DNA of 64,000 bases, taken from Bacteroidota bacterium (GTDB lineage: Bacteria; Bacteroidota; Bacteroidia; Bacteroidales; F082). A model generated the notes under the pieces. The model was given only the letters and a program-made list of their open reading frames with translations, was not told the DNA's origin and searched no databases. Position 1 is the stretch's first letter; each line of letters starts with the position of its first letter. The position numbers and the translations under genes are program-made. The DNA lies in assembly GCA_020444415.1 (NCBI GenBank), contig JAHLLA010000001.1:310001-374000 (forward strand), read 5' to 3'. Shown here in pieces: positions 61,701-64,000 of the stretch.

Positions 61701-64000
61701 TATCGAATCCCTTTGGTTTGGTGATGTATACCATTCTGTAAACTGGACGGGTAACTCATATTCGTAGTAGTTATCAGTAAAATCTGAACCAATCCTGATA
61801 AAAACGGTCATGTCACCATATTCCATCTCTTCTTCCTCAAACCGTTTCTCGGCATGCACATACATTTTGAGTTTTTTAAACTGCCGGAAATCAAATTCGG
61901 TTGTTTTGAATACGCCTCTGGCATCTCCATCAAGCAGGTTAACCGCTTCCAATTGTATCGATTGTTCATTCTGAAACACATAATTCGTAGTTCCAAAGTT
62001 TACTTCTCTTTCAATTCCTGGGGGGATCACGTAAGGCACCGGTTGCCGCTGTCCATTCTCTTCAATGTTCACCGCAGAAACAATAAAATTCGTTTCGCTG
62101 CCATCATCTCCTGGAATGTATTCACCTTCAGCCAATAGCGAATGCTGGTATCTTCTCCATTCACCTCTCACCAGTTCAAAGGAAGCAAACCTTGTGATGA
62201 TAGGCTTTTCAAATCCGCGCATGAAAACACGCATAAAACGAATGGATCTGAAATCGGTGATATTACCCACAATCTTTTCCGGGTTTTGTACCGGAATTTT
62301 AAACTGGTACCAATTCACATCGGTCACATCGCCATTGGCCAGTCGCACATTGGTAGCATGATGTATATCGGTGATATAATTTTTACCCACCTCCATCTCT
62401 TGTGGATCCAATTTTACTTTGTACTGGAAGTATCTTTCAGCCTCACTTAATGTATTATCACGGTTTATGTCCTCCACGTTGGGTAGGTTGGTTTGCGCCG
62501 TGGGGTAATTTTCAGGATTGATATCATCGGTAGGCGAATTACCTTCGGTTCCGTTATATTGTTTATATCTTTCTGTAACACTGGCATATTTGGCTTCCTG
62601 GTCATAATCATCACCCCTGAAATAATGATAATCATCTGATGACGGGTCATCATCCGCTAAAAGATAAGCCTGAGATGTAGCACCATATTTCTGCCTGATC
62701 ACACTCAAATACGAACTTTCATAAAAATCCTGCTCGTCTGTAAGGCCCAGTTCTATATTTGATGACAATCCATCATATCCCACATCCTGATATTGTCTGG
62801 AGCCTGCTGCAGAGCTGAATGATTCAACCAGGGCTTGTTGAGTAGGCACCCGGCCCCATGTAGTGGTATCCACTTCAACAACATCTGCCGAGGTTGGTAA
62901 ACCATTTTCGAAACTTTTACGTCCATCGCGCAAAATATCTTCCGAAACTTCACCAAGGTTGATGTATAACTCTCCTGGGTTATCAGCATCTTCAGTAAAA
63001 GGATCCATCATCCAGAACTCGATATACTCAATATTGGCTGCTTCAAAATCTGACGACTCAATTTTGCGCATAATACCTCCCCAGCGGGTTTCAGGATCAG
63101 CCAGGGTTCCATCTTCATTTAAACCGGAAGTAGGCGGGTTGAGTACCGGTTCTACATCATAATTGTACTGGCCACGTTCGTTTGGATAATAGGCAAAGTT
63201 CAACACCGCTATATTCGTGGGTGTACCATTGGGAATATCCTTGTTTGGATACACTTCTGTTTCCAACACCTGACGCGTGGAATTTTTGGAGATTTCGTTT
63301 TTATCGACATTGGATGGCCGAAGTCCACCCGAACGGTCGTAGAATAACGGATCAATAATGTACCATGCAAATTTCGCACGGTTTTTTCCATATACTAAGG
63401 TATCCGTATATTGTGATGACATGCCTTCGGGAAATAAATCAGGCTGTCCTTGTGGCACACTTGCCAGGTACCATGAACTAATGTGCTTCAGGTCAATTGT
63501 TGACTGAGCACCTTCAAAATCATCGATATAGGAAGTGCCGGTTTTGCCCACGGCTTTAGAATGTCCAGGAATAAAATGGGCGAACTCACCATCCACCGTA
63601 ATTCTTGAAACTTCGTTGGTTGAAATACCAGGCAATTTATCAATTAAATTTGTGAGCCAGCGGGATTCCGTTCGGTAGCTTAAATCCAACCCCCAGATGG
63701 TATTTGAGATGGGATCGTCACCATAATTTACTTTTTGCGTGAGCGGTTTTTCATGTAAATTTAAAATCGTACCTCCAATATGGAAATCTCGGTTGATCTC
63801 GTGATCCACGTGTAAACCCATCATTCTTTTCTGTTGGATATTAAACATGGAATTGCTTTCAAGCGACACATTGATCGGCACACCCGAATTCATGATGCCA
63901 TCATTAATAATTTTTACGCGTCCTAATGTATAATCCACTGTATAATCGACATTTTCAACAAGGGGCACTCCACCTGCGGTTACCCTAACAGATCCCTGGG
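58719..64000 (-). CDS. sprA: SprA-type T9SS translocon/gliding protein (5' end outside window)
   Basis: The open frame runs past the right edge, so the start is not visible; about 1760 C-terminal residues are seen, whereas full-length SprA proteins have about 2400. It matches SprA of the type IX secretion system, the giant outer-membrane channel needed for cargo export and gliding. Recognisable blocks are SVRVTAGGVPLVENVDYTVDY and DYTLGRVKIINDGI at the edge, TYSIDDFEGAQ-like SYIDDFEGAQSTIDLK near 150, FWMMDPF near 320, AIVWIDELRLSDFNDKPGWAATGR near 850 and the C-terminal barrel strands ending TSGGFTLRFNLAQ. gcvH and the VanZ-like gene follow downstream. Gliding itself is not shown. Confidence 0.94.
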   Translation of the reverse strand, partial: QGSVRVTAGGVPLVENVDYTVDYTLGRVKIINDGIMNSGVPINVSLESNSMFNIQQKRMMGLHVDHEINRDFHIGGTILNLHEKPLTQKVNYGDDPISNTIWGLDLSYRTESRWLTNLIDKLPGISTNEVSRITVDGEFAHFIPGHSKAVGKTGTSYIDDFEGAQSTIDLKHISSWYLASVPQGQPDLFPEGMSSQYTDTLVYGKNRAKFAWYIIDPLFYDRSGGLRPSNVDKNEISKNSTRQVLETEVYPNKDIPNGTPTNIAVLNFAYYPNERGQYNYDVEPVLNPPTSGLNEDGTLADPETRWGGIMRKIESSDFEAANIEYIEFWMMDPFTEDADNPGELYINLGEVSEDILRDGRKSFENGLPTSADVVEVDTTTWGRVPTQQALVESFSSAAGSRQYQDVGYDGLSSNIELGLTDEQDFYESSYLSVIRQKYGATSQAYLLADDDPSSDDYHYFRGDDYDQEAKYASVTERYKQYNGTEGNSPTDDINPENYPTAQTNLPNVEDINRDNTLSEAERYFQYKVKLDPQEMEVGKNYITDIHHATNVRLANGDVTDVNWYQFKIPVQNPEKIVGNITDFRSIRFMRVFMRGFEKPIITRFASFELVRGEWRRYQHSLLAEGEYIPGDDGSETNFIVSAVNIEENGQRQPVPYVIPPGIEREVNFGTTNYVFQNEQSIQLEAVNLLDGDARGVFKTTEFDFRQFKKLKMYVHAEKRFEEEEMEYGDMTVFIRIGSDFTDNYYEYELPVQFTEWYTSPNQRDSIWPEINNFEIILEDLVQVKQNRNIAMRDPNSDLALYKPYSEYSNNARVTVLGSPSISDVKGILIGVRNPKKIGTGLDDDGNPKSAIVWIDELRLSDFNDKPGWAATGRVEATLADLGRVAFSASHSSAGFASLEKKITQIPLEYVTDYLVTTDLQLGKFFPEEAGVSLPLHVDHGITKITPEYNPLQPDVKLKDDLASYTNKQERDSLKRLVEDHTSRTNVNLMNVRKTRTDNKKKPKVYDIENFDVSFAYSKIEHRNIDYEYDDRKEYRGGFGYNYNGRPKNYVPLEKTNALKSKSLALIKDFNFYLLPKVFSFRTDMNRQIHEILYRDKSLGDVIIFPTVNRVWNWNRIFDFKYDFSKSLSFEFNAGANTYIKEPVMYPDKDTQEWEEYKQDVWDDILSFGTMQRYNQSLKVTYNVPLKKIPVLDWVTLAASVQTLYSWSASPYSIQPRFGNTIENGNQKQVNGNADFQQLYNKIPYLKSLGQTQRRTTRPTSRGATPEREEAESDTTAKPKKEYGKKFAEGILKVLMVVKKASVTWSQGQGTVLPGYMLGGTTNQLEPEFLGMNYANNAPGWGFVFGKQYDDFAYTAAENGWYTNDSAINNPFMQKLNEAFSYKVNGDILGAIRIDVDGDRIYADNYQSYFRYDSAGVFSEYTPANMGNFSISYSIIKTSFQSSDANEISPTFQTFLNNRDEIAQRLAEENPAWRDLPDDSKYFFDTIAGAQYPYGYGSNAQQVLYYSFLSAYGGSDPTAINISSPFPKFPIPNWRITFNGLTNIKSIGKLFRSVNITHGYRSMLSITSWRTNVNYDPDNPGQTFQDTYNYITNYDVGVVSVIETYSPLIGVDVTMHNSLMFRAEYKKSRSLSLSFVNNQLTEILGNEVVIGMGFRVKGLKFQVASFTGKTSSRVGSDLNLKLDFGIRDNKTTLRRIDEDNNKVSAGSMQYTLNFSADYMLSQSLQLRAYYNWTSNNPYVSAQYPNATTSGGFTLRFNLAQ

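Noticed and set aside
1-64000. CRISPR arrays, tRNA and rRNA genes, insertion sequences with transposase
   Set aside because: No regularly spaced direct repeats, no cloverleaf candidates that could be confirmed by eye, no rRNA-like stretches and no transposase frame were found; a tRNA scan would be needed to be sure about tRNAs.

Overview
This window is a stretch of a Bacteroidota chromosome. The evidence is the 3' part of a SprA-type type IX secretion (T9SS) translocon gene at the right edge, several secreted proteins with T9SS-like C-terminal sorting domains, small families typical of the phylum (DUF3822, DUF2795, the AMP nucleosidase/HolA neighbourhood), many TAnnTTTG -7 promoter boxes, and a general lack of Shine-Dalgarno sequences. 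No rRNA, tRNA or CRISPR array was seen. Most genes are housekeeping genes with intact motifs.

Layout. 1-4000: tail of an upstream gene, then two M24 Xaa-Pro aminopeptidases around an aquaporin. 4018-10006: a 1566-residue T9SS-type subtilase, a gap with a candidate small RNA, and an ECF sigma/zinc-finger anti-sigma pair. 10015-14302: VOC protein, alpha/beta hydrolase, nucleoside phosphorylase, universal stress protein, CinA. 14319-17057 (minus): FabD, Bax inhibitor-1-like protein, FolE, QueD/PTPS. 17243-22749: SerS with a lipoprotein and a TPR protein, a cytidylate kinase-like protein, another lipoprotein. 22935-28389: DnaK, a T9SS cargo protein, a secreted protein of unknown function. 28398-30867: methyltransferase, orphan ABC ATPase, cobalamin adenosyltransferase, DUF2795 protein. 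30912-35369: RsmD/DUF3822, small conserved proteins, AMP nucleosidase, HolA. 35370-40039: K+ channel, M16 peptidase, O-methyltransferase, PurE, Hpt, Adk, L28. 40175-45422 (minus): a surface-sugar operon (DegT aminotransferase, LbH acetyltransferase, GalE, RfbB) followed by a GT-C-like membrane protein. 45591-47602: beta-barrel-like protein and Kdo transferase WaaA.

47603-50944 is the accessory region. It holds a Fic protein with its own inhibitory motif and direct repeats at its promoter, and then two minus-strand genes of unknown function, each framed by its own perfect terminal inverted repeats (GTTAGGCGC/GCGCCTAAC and GTTGTGGGTA/TACCCACAAC). Between the two lies a roughly 130-base element rich in inverted repeats. 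This is the geometry of integron gene cassettes with attC sites, without a visible integrase: a CALIN-like array (cluster of attC sites lacking an integrase). It is the most interesting structure in the window. A second candidate is a short RNA gene (about 8898-8983, minus) with an ECF-like promoter and an intrinsic terminator, lying between the sigma/anti-sigma pair and the subtilase.

50945-64000 returns to core genes: leucyl aminopeptidase, KsgA, an NhaC-type antiporter, UvrC, TonB, VanZ-like protein, GcvH and SprA, which runs off the right edge. The secreted and envelope genes fit together: SprA exports the T9SS cargo, WaaA and the sugar genes build the lipopolysaccharide or surface glycan, and TonB energises outer-membrane uptake. 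All functions are read from motifs and remembered families; no database search was run.
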